A stretch of 64,000 nucleotides of DNA. Origin: UBA6163 sp031411655. GTDB taxonomy: Bacteria > Planctomycetota > Planctomycetia > Pirellulales > Pirellulaceae. A program made the position numbers and the translations under genes. The stretch is from NCBI GenBank assembly GCA_031411655.1, contig JANOBM010000040.1, positions 124,001 through 188,000 of the forward strand. The letters are read 5' to 3'. This document shows, in pieces, positions 18,210 to 26,558 of this stretch. The notes under the pieces were generated by a model. That model made no database searches, was not told where the DNA came from, and was given only the letters and a program-made list of their open reading frames with translations. How positions within the stretch are numbered: position 1 is the stretch's first letter; every line of letters begins with the position of its first letter.

Positions 18210-20303
18210 TCAGTGCGAGAACGCCTCGGCATCTTCCTTGGGCGCTATTTGGTAGCCGTGTGGCTCCATGCTGCTTCCCGCCCGTCCCTGGCTCAGGCTA
18301 CGCACCGCACTCGAGTATCCGAACAGTTCCTTCAGCGGCGCGTGGGCGGTGATGGTGGTCATCATCCCTCGGTTTTCGGTCTTGGCAATGATCGCACGAC
18401 GTTGCTGCAGGTCACCAACGATCTCACCCATGTAATCGTCCGGCGTCGTTACTTCAATTCGCATGACCGGTTCGAGCAAAGCGGGGCCCGCTTGCTCGAT
18501 GCCTTTGTCGAACGCATCGCCGGCGGCAATGCGAAAGGCAACTTCATCGCTACCTTCTTCGTGGGCTTCACCACCTAGCATTTCAATCTTCAGCCCCGTT
18601 AGAGGAAAGCCTGCAACCAGGCCACCACCGACAGCACGTTGACGAAGTTCTTCGATGGCCGCCTGGCGAATGACCGGGGGCAGCGGTGAGTCAGGTGGAA
18701 CGCGATCTAGCACGATCGGATTGGCCGACAAATCGTCAAGCGCCGAGACGCGTATCTGAAGTCTGGCGAACATCTGCTGCGCGCCGAGTTGTCGATTGCA
18801 TTGCCCGATAACCTCTGACTGGCCGGTCACGGTTTCGCGATAGTTTACTCGCGGCTTATAGAACTTGACATTCAACCCGAAGTCTCGCGTCAAGCGGTGC
18901 TGAATTACCTCCAAGTGCAACTCGCCCATACCACTGATCAGGGTCTGCCCAAGTTCTTCATTCTCAATTGCTCTAAAAGTTGGATCTTGACGTTTAATCA
19001 TGTCCAACGTCTCGTTCAGTTTCTTGCGATCCGAGGTGCTTTCGGGTTCAATCGCCATCGACAAGACGGTTTCGGCAAACTTGATGCTTGGTAATTCGAT
19101 CGCCTCGCGGGTATCACAAATCGTATCGCCAGTAATGGCTGCGCGCGGGCCGATCACGCAGCAAATGTCTCCGGCGTGGACTTGGTCCATCTGGCCGTCA
19201 CGCTCTTTTTTGCTGGCATGAATCTGCCACAATTGAGCCACGTTTTCCTTTGTATCACGATTGGGGCAAAGGACACGCGAGTTTTGACTAAGCGTTCCGC
19301 TATAGACACGAATCCAATAGTTGTCGCCGGTTTTCGCTGGCAGGATTTTGAAGACGAGTGCACAAAACGGTTCCTTGTCGCTTGGCGAACGAGTCAACGT
19401 GACCTCGCGGCTTTTCGGATCAACCCCTTGCACCGGAGGCCGATCGAGCGGACTGGGAAGAAAGTCGTTCACGCCGGTTAATAGAGGCTGAACACCCATT
19501 CCGTGAAGTGCTGAGCCACAGAAAACTGGCTGGATCTCTCGTGAAATGGTTCCTTTCCGCAGGGCGGCGATAATCAACTGCCGGGGCACCGGTTGTTCAT
19601 CCATTGCCAGTGCCAATGCTTCTTCGCTGAGTTCGTACACCGCTTCCATCATCTGCTCACGCCAAAGTTGTGCGTCATCCAAGAATTCTTGCGGGATCTC
19701 TTCGATGGTGACCACTTTGCCGTCGGACTTAGGATCAAACTGCATCCACTTCATGTCAATCAAATCGATCACTCCGCGAAATGGGTTGCTCGTATGCGAT
19801 GGGCCGCAACCTCCAGGCAATTGCACCGCCACAGGCCGTCCGCCAAGCCGAGGCGCGATGTCGTTGAAGACTGCGTCAAAGTCCGCGCCTTCACGATCCA
19901 TCTTGTTGATAAAAACAATTCTGGGTACGCCGTATCGGTCGGCTTGGCGCCAAACCGTTTCGCTTTGAGCTTCGACGCCCTCCCGAGCTGAGAAGACGAC
20001 CACTGCACCATCGAGTACGCGCAGGCATCTCTCGACTTCGGCGGTAAAGTCGACGTGGCCCGGTGTGTCGAGCAAGTTGACGTTGCAGTTAGCCCAAGTG
20101 AATTTGACGCAAGCCGAAAAGATCGTGATCCCGCGTTCTTGTTCTTCTGGGTCATCGTCGGTGTCGGTGGTCCCGTGATCGACTCGTCCCACTCGGTGCT
20201 TGGCGCCACTTAAAAACAACATCCGCTCGGTCACCGTCGTCTTGCCCGCATCGATGTGTGCGATGATCCCAATGTTGCGAATCAGTGCTATATCGGAAGC
20301 CAT
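18210..20303 (-). CDS. fusA: Elongation factor G
   Basis: A 697-residue translational GTPase that drives tRNA-mRNA translocation or ribosome recycling. G1 AHIDAGKT is at 15-22, the switch II DTPGHVDF begins at 79, and G4 NKMDR at 133-137. Domain III carries the usual SGMGELHLEVI. The switch I segment reads RGITIFSA where most EF-Gs have RGITITSA. The ATG at 20303 begins MASDIALIRN, the usual family start; the frame is open further to 20408 without family features. It follows rpsL and rpsG in the str order but is separated from rpsG by 237 bases and an intrinsic terminator. Planctomycetes are known to hold the spdEFG subfamilies; whether this is one needs a tree. Confidence 0.95.
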   Translation of the reverse strand: MASDIALIRNIGIIAHIDAGKTTVTERMLFLSGAKHRVGRVDHGTTDTDDDPEEQERGITIFSACVKFTWANCNVNLLDTPGHVDFTAEVERCLRVLDGAVVVFSAREGVEAQSETVWRQADRYGVPRIVFINKMDREGADFDAVFNDIAPRLGGRPVAVQLPGGCGPSHTSNPFRGVIDLIDMKWMQFDPKSDGKVVTIEEIPQEFLDDAQLWREQMMEAVYELSEEALALAMDEQPVPRQLIIAALRKGTISREIQPVFCGSALHGMGVQPLLTGVNDFLPSPLDRPPVQGVDPKSREVTLTRSPSDKEPFCALVFKILPAKTGDNYWIRVYSGTLSQNSRVLCPNRDTKENVAQLWQIHASKKERDGQMDQVHAGDICCVIGPRAAITGDTICDTREAIELPSIKFAETVLSMAIEPESTSDRKKLNETLDMIKRQDPTFRAIENEELGQTLISGMGELHLEVIQHRLTRDFGLNVKFYKPRVNYRETVTGQSEVIGQCNRQLGAQQMFARLQIRVSALDDLSANPIVLDRVPPDSPLPPVIRQAAIEELRQRAVGGGLVAGFPLTGLKIEMLGGEAHEEGSDEVAFRIAAGDAFDKGIEQAGPALLEPVMRIEVTTPDDYMGEIVGDLQQRRAIIAKTENRGMMTTITAHAPLKELFGYSSAVRSLSQGRAGSSMEPHGYQIAPKEDAEAFSH

Positions 20304-20425
20304 GAGCGGAGTGTCCTCGATCGTTGCGAGATCGTGTGATAGAGATTGCCTGTCGCGCGCCTTGGCGCAAGATTCTCGCGACCGGAGCAATTTGACAACA
20401 GCCCTCATCCAGCGGGAATCACGAA

Positions 20426-20463
20426 AACAAAAAACCGCGACTCGATGATTCGAATCGCGGTTT
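20426..20463 (-). terminator. Intrinsic terminator after rpsG
   Basis: Read on the minus strand, a 13-bp stem (AAACCGCGATTCG paired with CGAGTCGCGGTTT, one G-U pair) with a six-base loop is followed directly by a U-rich tract (UUUGUUUU type). It is the clearest intrinsic terminator in the window and lies about 80 bases past the rpsG stop and about 120 bases before the fusA start. Confidence 0.85.
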
Positions 20464-20540
20464 CGTTATGTCGATTCGTGAGGTCAGGCTGCCAGCGTGT
20501 TAATCGAAAACCCGTCGCACCGATCCCACGATGGTTGCAA

Positions 20541-21011
20541 CTACCAAGCGAAGTGTGCGAATGCCTTGTTTGCATCTGCCATACGGTGTGTGTTTTCCCG
20601 TTTGGTGTACGCCACGCCTTCCTTTTTGTAGGCGGCCATGACTTCGTCGGCGAGCTTCAAGTGCATGGGGCGGCCCTTCTTTTCGCGGACCGCTCCAAGC
20701 AACCAACGGATCGCTAAGCTTTGCTGGCGGTTTCGATTGACCTGCATCGGCACTTGGTAGCTTGCACCACCAACGCGCTTGCTGCGAACTTCGATGTATG
20801 GCTTGATGTTCTCCACCGCAGTCTCAAAAACCGTAATCGGTTCGACGTCTTTAATCTTCTTGGCGATCTCTTCGAGGGCATCATAAAAAACGATCTGTGC
20901 GGTCGTCTTCTTGCCGTCGTACATCAGGCAGTTGATGAACTTACTGGCCAACATCGAGTTGTGACGCGGGTCTGGCTTGATGTGTGTGCGGCTTGCGGTG
21001 ATCTTACCCAT
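20541..21011 (-). CDS. rpsG: 30S ribosomal protein S7
   Basis: A 156-residue S7 protein, normal bacterial length, the primary assembly protein of the 30S head. Family motifs are plain: a basic N-terminus, LASKFINCLMYDGKKTTA, NIKPYIEVRSKRVGGASYQVP and NRQQSLAIRWLL. It follows rpsL by 111 bases in the standard str order. An intrinsic terminator sits just beyond the stop, separating it from fusA. Confidence 0.98.
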   Translation of the reverse strand: MGKITASRTHIKPDPRHNSMLASKFINCLMYDGKKTTAQIVFYDALEEIAKKIKDVEPITVFETAVENIKPYIEVRSKRVGGASYQVPMQVNRNRQQSLAIRWLLGAVREKKGRPMHLKLADEVMAAYKKEGVAYTKRENTHRMADANKAFAHFAW

Positions 21012-21122
21012 CGGGTCTTTTCTAAATCAGATGCGGAATGTGGATGGTTTACTTCGTCTCTCAACGTCAGGTTACGAGCCAATTGGATGCTCGCAATCCC
21101 ATTTCTACAGCAACCTGAGCGG

Positions 21123-21491
21123 TTACTTTTTCTTCGCGCCGTAGCGACTTCGAGCTTGCTTTCGGCCGTCAACACCGAGGGAGTCGCGAGATCCGCGAAC
21201 CACTTGGTAGCGAACGCCCGGCAAGTCACGAACACGACCACCGCGGATGAGCACGATGGAGTGTTCCTGAAGGTTGTGTCCTTCACCAGGAATGTAGACA
21301 GTAACTTCTTTTCCGTTGCTTAAACGCACACGAGTGATCTTACGCAGTGCAGAGTTCGGCTTTTTAGGCGTCATGGTGCGAACTTGCAAACAGACGCCCT
21401 GCTTTTGCGGGCACTGGTCGAGCACTGGCGACTTGCTGAATGTACGTTGCTTGCGACGTGGTTTGCGAACAAGCTGATTGATTGTGGGCAT
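21123..21491 (-). CDS. rpsL: 30S ribosomal protein S12
   Basis: A 122-residue S12 protein of the 30S decoding centre. The conserved TPKKPNSALRK segment has Lys43, and the second decoding-site loop reads GGRVRDLPGVRY with arginine at position 88, where E. coli with its initiator Met counted has lysine. Substitution of this lysine by arginine is a classic streptomycin-resistance change in other bacteria. ATG start; a good sigma-70-type promoter lies about 90 bases upstream. First gene of the rpsL-rpsG unit. Confidence 0.98.
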   Translation of the reverse strand: MPTINQLVRKPRRKQRTFSKSPVLDQCPQKQGVCLQVRTMTPKKPNSALRKITRVRLSNGKEVTVYIPGEGHNLQEHSIVLIRGGRVRDLPGVRYQVVRGSRDSLGVDGRKQARSRYGAKKK

Positions 21492-21939
21492 CAGACGCTA
21501 CGAAAAATCGAAGATTTGGGTGTAATGGTCCGCCAAAAAACAGAGTTGCTGTTCGAAGGCTTGACTTGGCGGATTGGCAAGTATCCGCATCCTGCCAACC
21601 CTGTCAAGTCCTACCGCTTATCTCACGGACTTACGCTATGAGTGTTGTCATGTTGACTTGTGATATCACGGAGACGCAGCGGAGCTGCAACAGGTGTCGT
21701 CTATATGATTTTGTCGCCAGTTCTTGTTTCGTGGTGCCAAAAGTTGTGCGATGCGATTTTTTAGGCCCTAAGTGCTTGTGTGTGAATTGCTTACAGCTTG
21801 GGTGGTGGAAATCCGAGCAGCTTTGGTACGGTCCATGCTTACCTAAGTGTATCGAATAAGCAGGTTTTGCTGATTCCAGTTGCCGAGTACTCCCCGTTTG
21901 CTCGGCGCTGATTTGTCTTCGAGGAAGGAGACCCACTCC
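21492..21939. other. Divergent intergenic region, rpsL / secreted protein
   Basis: This 448-base region holds the rpsL promoter (minus strand) in its left half. The right half is AT-richer and should contain the promoter of the secreted-protein gene; I see no strong match there. A purine-rich GGAAGGAG at 21923-21930 precedes the ATG at 21940. No additional gene was recognised. Confidence 0.5.
21580..21607 (-). promoter_or_regulatory. Sigma-70-type promoter for rpsL-rpsG
   Basis: On the minus strand a perfect -35 TTGACA (21602-21607) is followed after 16 bases by a -10 GATACT (21580-21585, four of six consensus). Transcription would begin near 21573, leaving a leader of about 80 bases before the rpsL ATG at 21491. 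Confidence 0.65.
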
Positions 21940-22764
21940 ATGTTTCAATCCATCCCAGTCCGAACTCTGCAGTTCCTGATTCCTGCCTCGTTTTTGATCA
22001 CATCAGCCCTGTTTCTCGGCCTCCTTGGAGCCACGCCCGTTCAAGCACAGTCGTCTCATTCGCTTCGAGTCGCTAGCGAGCGGTATCGAGATGCCGCCCT
22101 CGGATTCGAACACCACGTGCTACGCGATCGAAACTTTGATCACTACGACCGTCGGCTCGCGGATCGTTTGGCAGACGTGTCGGGCGAGTTTCGGTCCGCG
22201 ACCTTCAATCCCGGTGATGTTTCCCGATTGAAGTTTCACTGGAACGAGCTGAAGACGACGCATTTTCGTGTTGAATCGGAGCTCATCGAGGCTTGCGGTC
22301 ATCCTGACCCCGCGTTGCTTGCCTGCTGGGAACCTGTCGTCGTTGCTTTCGTCGGTCTGGTCGAAGAACTGCGTTGTTACCCCGCCATGCACGGCCACGT
22401 CGGACATGCCCATCCAGTTTACGAACATGCAGAGCGCGGCGAGTTTAGCGGAGTTTTTTCGAGCCAGGTGCCTTTGGACGCGTACCAATCTCGCCGGCCG
22501 CCTGTATCCGGAATCCCATTGGGATCCAGTCGTCCGTCGAACCCGGTCTATCCCGTTGTCCCTTTCCGTCCAAGCAACAGCGCCGTATCACCCTTGCCAC
22601 CGTCCGGCGGTGCACACGCCTTTCCTCGATCGTCCTACCCCAGAGGATTGGAGTCGTCGCACCCTGCGATCTATCCAAACGGATTGGGCACGTCCCCGGA
22701 TCCACGTCGTGACATCGGAGTTGCGATCGCAGCTACTTTGTTGAACCGGCTATTGAACAAATAG
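21940..22764 (+). CDS. Secreted protein of unknown function
   Basis: A 275-residue protein starting at ATG 21940, which has an unusually good ribosome binding site for this window (GGAAGGAG about nine bases upstream). The first 37 residues form a signal peptide with a likely cut after TPVQAQ. The mature N-terminal half is helical and charged (SERYRDAALGFEHHVLRD and similar) with two cysteines in the CGHPDPALLACW region. A His-rich stretch follows (HGHVGHAHPVYEHAERG), then a Pro/Ser-rich low-complexity tail. I do not recognise a family. The histidines might bind metal but this is speculation. Confidence 0.65.
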   Translation: MFQSIPVRTLQFLIPASFLITSALFLGLLGATPVQAQSSHSLRVASERYRDAALGFEHHVLRDRNFDHYDRRLADRLADVSGEFRSATFNPGDVSRLKFHWNELKTTHFRVESELIEACGHPDPALLACWEPVVVAFVGLVEELRCYPAMHGHVGHAHPVYEHAERGEFSGVFSSQVPLDAYQSRRPPVSGIPLGSSRPSNPVYPVVPFRPSNSAVSPLPPSGGAHAFPRSSYPRGLESSHPAIYPNGLGTSPDPRRDIGVAIAATLLNRLLNK

Positions 22765-22917
22765 TTAAAAAGGCCGGATAGGCGACTGCGAAATGCTTTT
22801 TCATCCCCGCACTGCTAGCATGATGGGGGGATGTTCGTTGGTTGATTAGTTAAGGTATTGCATCGACTGGTCCGATATAATCGCTACGGAATGAACGAAG
22901 AGAACAACCTGCCTCGG

Positions 22918-22946
22918 TTGACCCAGCAGGATATATTCCCTACGCT
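22918..22946 (+). promoter_or_regulatory. Possible promoter of tRNA-Cys
   Basis: TTGACC at 22918-22923, a 17-base spacer and TACGCT at 22941-22946 would start transcription near 22953, about 45 bases before the tRNA. The -35 is close to consensus but the -10 is weak. A perfect TATAAT also occurs at 22876-22881 without a good -35. Confidence 0.3.
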
Positions 22947-22996
22947 TCATATCTACCGTAATTCGTACAGTCTTTTTGGCTTTCGAATTACGACAT

Positions 22997-23069
22997 GGCG
23001 ACGTGGCCAAGTGGCTAAGGCGATGGATTGCAAATCCATTATTCGTCGGTTCAAATCCGACCGTCGCCT
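22997..23069 (+). tRNA. tRNA-Cys (anticodon GCA)
   Basis: The 73-base sequence folds completely: acceptor stem GGCGACG/CGTCGCC, D-stem GCC/GGC, anticodon stem ATGGA/TCCAT with loop TTGCAAA, a five-base variable loop TATTC, T-stem GTCGG/CCGAC with loop TTCAAAT, and discriminator U73. The anticodon GCA and U73 are identity elements for tRNA-Cys. No CCA is encoded, so it must be added after transcription. Confidence 0.96.
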
Positions 23070-23406
23070 CTGATTGGGACTTGAGGTTTTCTTTATACCC
23101 GAAACAATGAGTCCGCTTCCTACCCGAGGTTTGGGTAGGACCTGGGTCGGCGAGTTTTTGTAGGCAAACCCAAGGTTAGCACCGGATTGGTGAGGGCGGG
23201 ACCGGATTACAGCTCGTGCGGTGTTATCGTCGATCCGTAGGAAAGTGATCCACCGTAGAGTCGCTTATTCAGCTCCACTTTTGCTGGGCGACGATTCAGT
23301 TTCTATTCTGTCTTGTTGATAGCGCTTCAATGGTTTGCTTTTAAAGGGCGCTTCCCTTTCTGTTTCGCTCGCCGTTCGCCTCGGTGCCGCTTTGTGAGTG
23401 TTACCC
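23070..23406. other. Intergenic space after tRNA-Cys
   Basis: About 337 bases without a supported gene. It holds a 7-bp hairpin (CCTACCC at 23119-23125 with GGGTAGG at 23133-23139); the T-run comes about 17 bases after the stem, so it is a poor terminator candidate. Nothing else was recognised. Confidence 0.4.
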
Positions 23407-23712
23407 ATGTCCGATTCGCCTGCTGAACGTCGTTCTCTGCCCTTTGAGTCGCCATCGGCGACGGTGCCAACGTTTGGCTGCATCGTCTATGTCTCCTCTT
23501 CGATCGATGGTCGGGTCCGTGCACGCGTGGCAAACCTTTGTGGCCTCGCGGTGGAAGCCGCCACGGAACGCGACGCATTGAGCCAATTAGTACCACTGTT
23601 CAGGCAGCATGTCCGATCGAGATTGGAGTCTGGTGGAGCGATTGAATGGATCGAACCGCCGCTTCCGATCGGCGACGGGGAAAAGAAACGGTTTCTACCC
23701 GTCCACCTTTAG
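23407..23712 (+). CDS. Small hypothetical protein
   Basis: A 101-residue protein beginning at ATG 23407 (MSDSPAERRSLPF). A core with CIVYVSSSIDGRVRARVANLCGL reads like two beta strands with a basic loop, followed by a helix with ERDALSQLVPLF and an end IEWIEPPLPIGDGEKKRFLPVHL-like tail. The ordered pattern of conserved-looking hydrophobics and the aromatic-proline ending suggest a folded domain; I have the impression of similar small proteins in other planctomycetes. No signal peptide or membrane span. Function unknown. Confidence 0.6.
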   Translation: MSDSPAERRSLPFESPSATVPTFGCIVYVSSSIDGRVRARVANLCGLAVEAATERDALSQLVPLFRQHVRSRLESGGAIEWIEPPLPIGDGEKKRFLPVHL

Positions 23713-24044
23713 CACCTGCCTCTCGTGTTTCAACCAATCTAAGTATTTAGGGTTGGCTGGGATGCGTACGATAGACTTCCAGTCCGTCGATGACGATGTT
23801 TACCGACGGACTAGAAGTCCGTCGTACCCTCAAATTGAATGTTGACGAAGCTCTAACACCGCTCCAGTTCTCGCACCGCTCCGGCTCTCGCACCAGTCCG
23901 TCCCGCAATTCTCGTGAATTTGCCAAAAACAGATGTTCAAGGCTGTTTTTCTGCACGGGGATACGGGAGCAATTGTCACCAATAATCTATAGCGAGCATG
24001 GAGTGCTCTTTGAATCGCCGCGACACCCCAAAATCGTTGAAGCC
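23713..24044. other. Intergenic space with REP-like palindrome
   Basis: This 332-base stretch upstream of the large FecR-like gene has an open frame on the plus strand back to 23790, but the additional residues are Arg/Ser-rich and arise from a palindromic repeat, so I exclude them from the gene. Besides the palindrome (23766-23827) it contains CACCGCTCCxG-type short direct repeats near 23870-23900 (CTCGCACCG and CTCGCACCA). Confidence 0.5.
23766..23827. repeat. REP-like imperfect palindrome
   Basis: Two 24-bp arms (23766-23789 and 23804-23827) are inverted copies matching at 21 of 24 positions, separated by 14 bases. Each arm contains the GACTTCYAGTCCGTCG word, itself partly palindromic. 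The size and nested symmetry resemble bacterial REP/BIME elements that are scattered in intergenic regions. Only one copy is in the window. Confidence 0.6.
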
Positions 24045-26558
24045 ATGCGTTTAACACTTCGCACCTTACTTGCTCATCTCGACAGGACTCTTGAAGCCGA
24101 TGACGACAATGCGATTGCTGCAAAGTTGCGAGAAAGCGAATTTGCGGCGAATCTGGTAAAGCGAATTGGTGTTTGCATTGCCAACGATCGCTTGGTAGCG
24201 CCATCACCCGTTTCGATGGGAACAGCGGACGACGCCAATCGGATAAGCGAATATCTGGACAGTGTTTTGTCATCGGAACAAATTGCCGAAATCGAGCGAA
24301 TCTGCTTGGAATCGGACAGTCATCTTGCCGAAGTGGCCGCTTGCCACCAGATATTGACGATCGTGTTGGGCAAGCCAGCCGAGGTTCCGGTGACCTTGCG
24401 TAGTCGCGTTTATGAGCTGGGGCAGCAACGTGCTGGGACAAGCGTTGTCAATCCACAGGTCAACGGCAATGTAGGTGGAACCGTTAACCCGACGTCTCCG
24501 TTAGTCAGGGGAGCGGCCCCGCAAGCCGATTCGCTCACCAGGGCGATAGCGGAGAGCGATGCTCCTGTAGCTTTGTCGGCGGGTCGTCAACGTCAAGCCA
24601 CGCCCGTTGGTCCCGATGATTCAGGTGTATCCGACGCGCCGACTCGGCTTCGAGAAGCTTCGCTTACCAAACCGCAAGCCTCTCGCCGTGAGCCTGCCAT
24701 CGCTGGTTCACGACAACTGAACGCTGCGGAGGCGTCCGAAGTGTTCGGCCGTTCGTCTCGCGTGGTGCCGTGGCTGGTGAGTCTGGCGTTGGCGGCGTCG
24801 TTTTTGTTTGTCGCGGTTCAAGCCTTTGCCCCGTTGCTCCGCAATCGTTCCAATGAAGATGAGAAGCCGATAGCGTTTGATACCGGCACTCCCACGCTCC
24901 CACCCGTTTCTAGCCAAGAAGACGAGCAAGCGAAGTCGCCCGGTGATGATGCAACCTCGCCTAGCCTCGAAATCGAGGCAACGGAGGTGCCGCCGATGGT
25001 GGATGTCGAAGCTGCGAATAGCGACTCCAATCCAGCGGAGACGTCTCCGGACCTTGCAACCGCTGCCCCCGTTTCGGATTTGGGTCCAGTGGCCCCCGAA
25101 GTCGCTGAATTGCCCATGCCTGTACCCAGCATTCCGGTGACCGGATCGGATTCTACGCCGGACGAGACGGCTGTTTCCAACGAAGTCGATCCGACCAGTG
25201 GCGAATTGCTTCCGCCGATGACGGAAGACCCGGATGAAGACGCGCCGCCACCTCCCACGCCGGTGGAGGTGACGCCCGATGCAGATGAGGTCATGCCCGT
25301 CGTGGAGCCCACCAATGGAGCACCGGTGATTCCTGCGGGACAGGTTTTGGCTGCTGCTGCATCGGTCGTCAGTGATCAGTCGCTGGTGCTCGTCCGCAAG
25401 CCAGAATTGGCCGTCTATGTTTTGGTAAAGAAGGGTGAATCGTTGCCGCTAGGAAGTGAAGTCGTTTGCCCGCCTCTCTATCGGGATCGATTGACGGTGG
25501 CAGAGTCGGTTGATTTGACCATGGTGGGCCCGACGAGGCTCGGGCTGCTCGCAGACAAGGCGGGAGGCGTTGCGATCAACCTCGTCCGCGGACGTGTTTT
25601 GCTCGCTCCATTGCAAACGGTTACACCCGATGATGCGACCGCCGGCGTTGCCAGTGCACCTGGTGTTGCGACAGTGATACAACCGATTCGCATTATTTAT
25701 GCGGGAAAGACGCATACTCTTACTTTTTCGGCTCCCGACGACAGGGCTGCGATTGAAATCAAGACAACTCGAAACCCTGGTGCCGACCCAGAAGACCCGA
25801 AATCGACGGCATTATTCTTGAGTGTTTTATCGGTGCAAGGTTCTTTGCTTTGCCAGTTTGACGGTACTGATGATGTCTCGATTGTCACTGGAGAAGAACT
25901 GCGTTGGTCGCCGACGATTGCGATTTCGAAGTCGACGCCTACGCAGGTCCCTGAATGGATCGAGCCAGCTCCATTAGTCCCTGGCTCTCTTGACCAATCG
26001 GCGCGTGAGGGCCTGCTTACGCTCGTCCGCGAAAATGAGTCAATCGAGTTGTCGCTTCGCGAATCAATCGAATTTCGTCGTTCGGAAGTGGGTGCCCTCG
26101 CGGCACAAACGCTTCTCATCATTGATAGGCCCGACGTTTACTTTGGGACCGATGGGATCTTCAGTGACGTAAAGCAAAAGACTTTTTGGCCTGCGCACCA
26201 TGAGGCGCTCGTCGCCACCATTGATCAGGGGCCGGAGTCCGCAAAAGTGATTCGCGAAGCCATTGATGGGATGGATGCGACCGATGGCAATGCGATTTAT
26301 CGTTTGCTTTGGTTGTATTCTAACGCTCAATTAGAAGCTGGCGCGGATGAACTTTTGGTCAAAAGTCTTGATAGTGCCAACATGACTGTCCGCGTGTTAG
26401 CGGCTGAAAACCTGCGTCGCATTACGGGGACGACGTTATTTTACAAGCCTGAAAACGAAACGGCTCCACGGCGAGCGAGCGACATTAAAAAGTGGGAGAC
26501 GAGGCTGCGGAAAGGAGATATCCGTTGGCCGAGTACGGAAGTTCCCGCAGTCAACTGA
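24045..26558 (+). CDS. Large single-pass membrane protein with FecR-like region
   Basis: An 837-residue protein; the ATG at 24045 (MRLTLRTLLAHLDRTL) matches an N-terminus I know from planctomycete proteins of unknown function. Residues about 1-130 form a helical, zinc-finger-free domain reminiscent of anti-sigma N-termini (ISEYLDSVLSSEQIAEIERICLESD, HLAEVAACHQIL). A Ser/Pro/Ala-rich linker follows, then one transmembrane helix (about 240-262), a long acidic Pro-rich stretch (about 265-420), and a FecR-like beta region (about 440-640) with the GGVAINLVRGRVLL motif. The C-terminal 180 residues are helical. The layout suggests a membrane signalling or anti-sigma-like role, but no sigma factor gene is adjacent. 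Function inferred only weakly. Confidence 0.7.
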   Translation: MRLTLRTLLAHLDRTLEADDDNAIAAKLRESEFAANLVKRIGVCIANDRLVAPSPVSMGTADDANRISEYLDSVLSSEQIAEIERICLESDSHLAEVAACHQILTIVLGKPAEVPVTLRSRVYELGQQRAGTSVVNPQVNGNVGGTVNPTSPLVRGAAPQADSLTRAIAESDAPVALSAGRQRQATPVGPDDSGVSDAPTRLREASLTKPQASRREPAIAGSRQLNAAEASEVFGRSSRVVPWLVSLALAASFLFVAVQAFAPLLRNRSNEDEKPIAFDTGTPTLPPVSSQEDEQAKSPGDDATSPSLEIEATEVPPMVDVEAANSDSNPAETSPDLATAAPVSDLGPVAPEVAELPMPVPSIPVTGSDSTPDETAVSNEVDPTSGELLPPMTEDPDEDAPPPPTPVEVTPDADEVMPVVEPTNGAPVIPAGQVLAAAASVVSDQSLVLVRKPELAVYVLVKKGESLPLGSEVVCPPLYRDRLTVAESVDLTMVGPTRLGLLADKAGGVAINLVRGRVLLAPLQTVTPDDATAGVASAPGVATVIQPIRIIYAGKTHTLTFSAPDDRAAIEIKTTRNPGADPEDPKSTALFLSVLSVQGSLLCQFDGTDDVSIVTGEELRWSPTIAISKSTPTQVPEWIEPAPLVPGSLDQSAREGLLTLVRENESIELSLRESIEFRRSEVGALAAQTLLIIDRPDVYFGTDGIFSDVKQKTFWPAHHEALVATIDQGPESAKVIREAIDGMDATDGNAIYRLLWLYSNAQLEAGADELLVKSLDSANMTVRVLAAENLRRITGTTLFYKPENETAPRRASDIKKWETRLRKGDIRWPSTEVPAVN

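Noticed and set aside
18048..18578. 176-codon plus-strand frame
   Set aside because: Mostly antisense to fusA; the rest is in the empty space and shows no family features.
22858..23073. Small plus-strand frame ending in tRNA-Cys
   Set aside because: It runs through the complete tRNA, so its last third is tRNA sequence and it is not a credible protein gene.
23119..23139. Hairpin CCTACCC/GGGTAGG as terminator
   Set aside because: No T-run directly follows the stem, so I do not call it a terminator.
23790..24044. N-terminal extension of the FecR-like gene
   Set aside because: The additional 85 codons come from the palindromic repeat and an Arg/Ser-rich stretch; the ATG at 24045 gives a family-like start.
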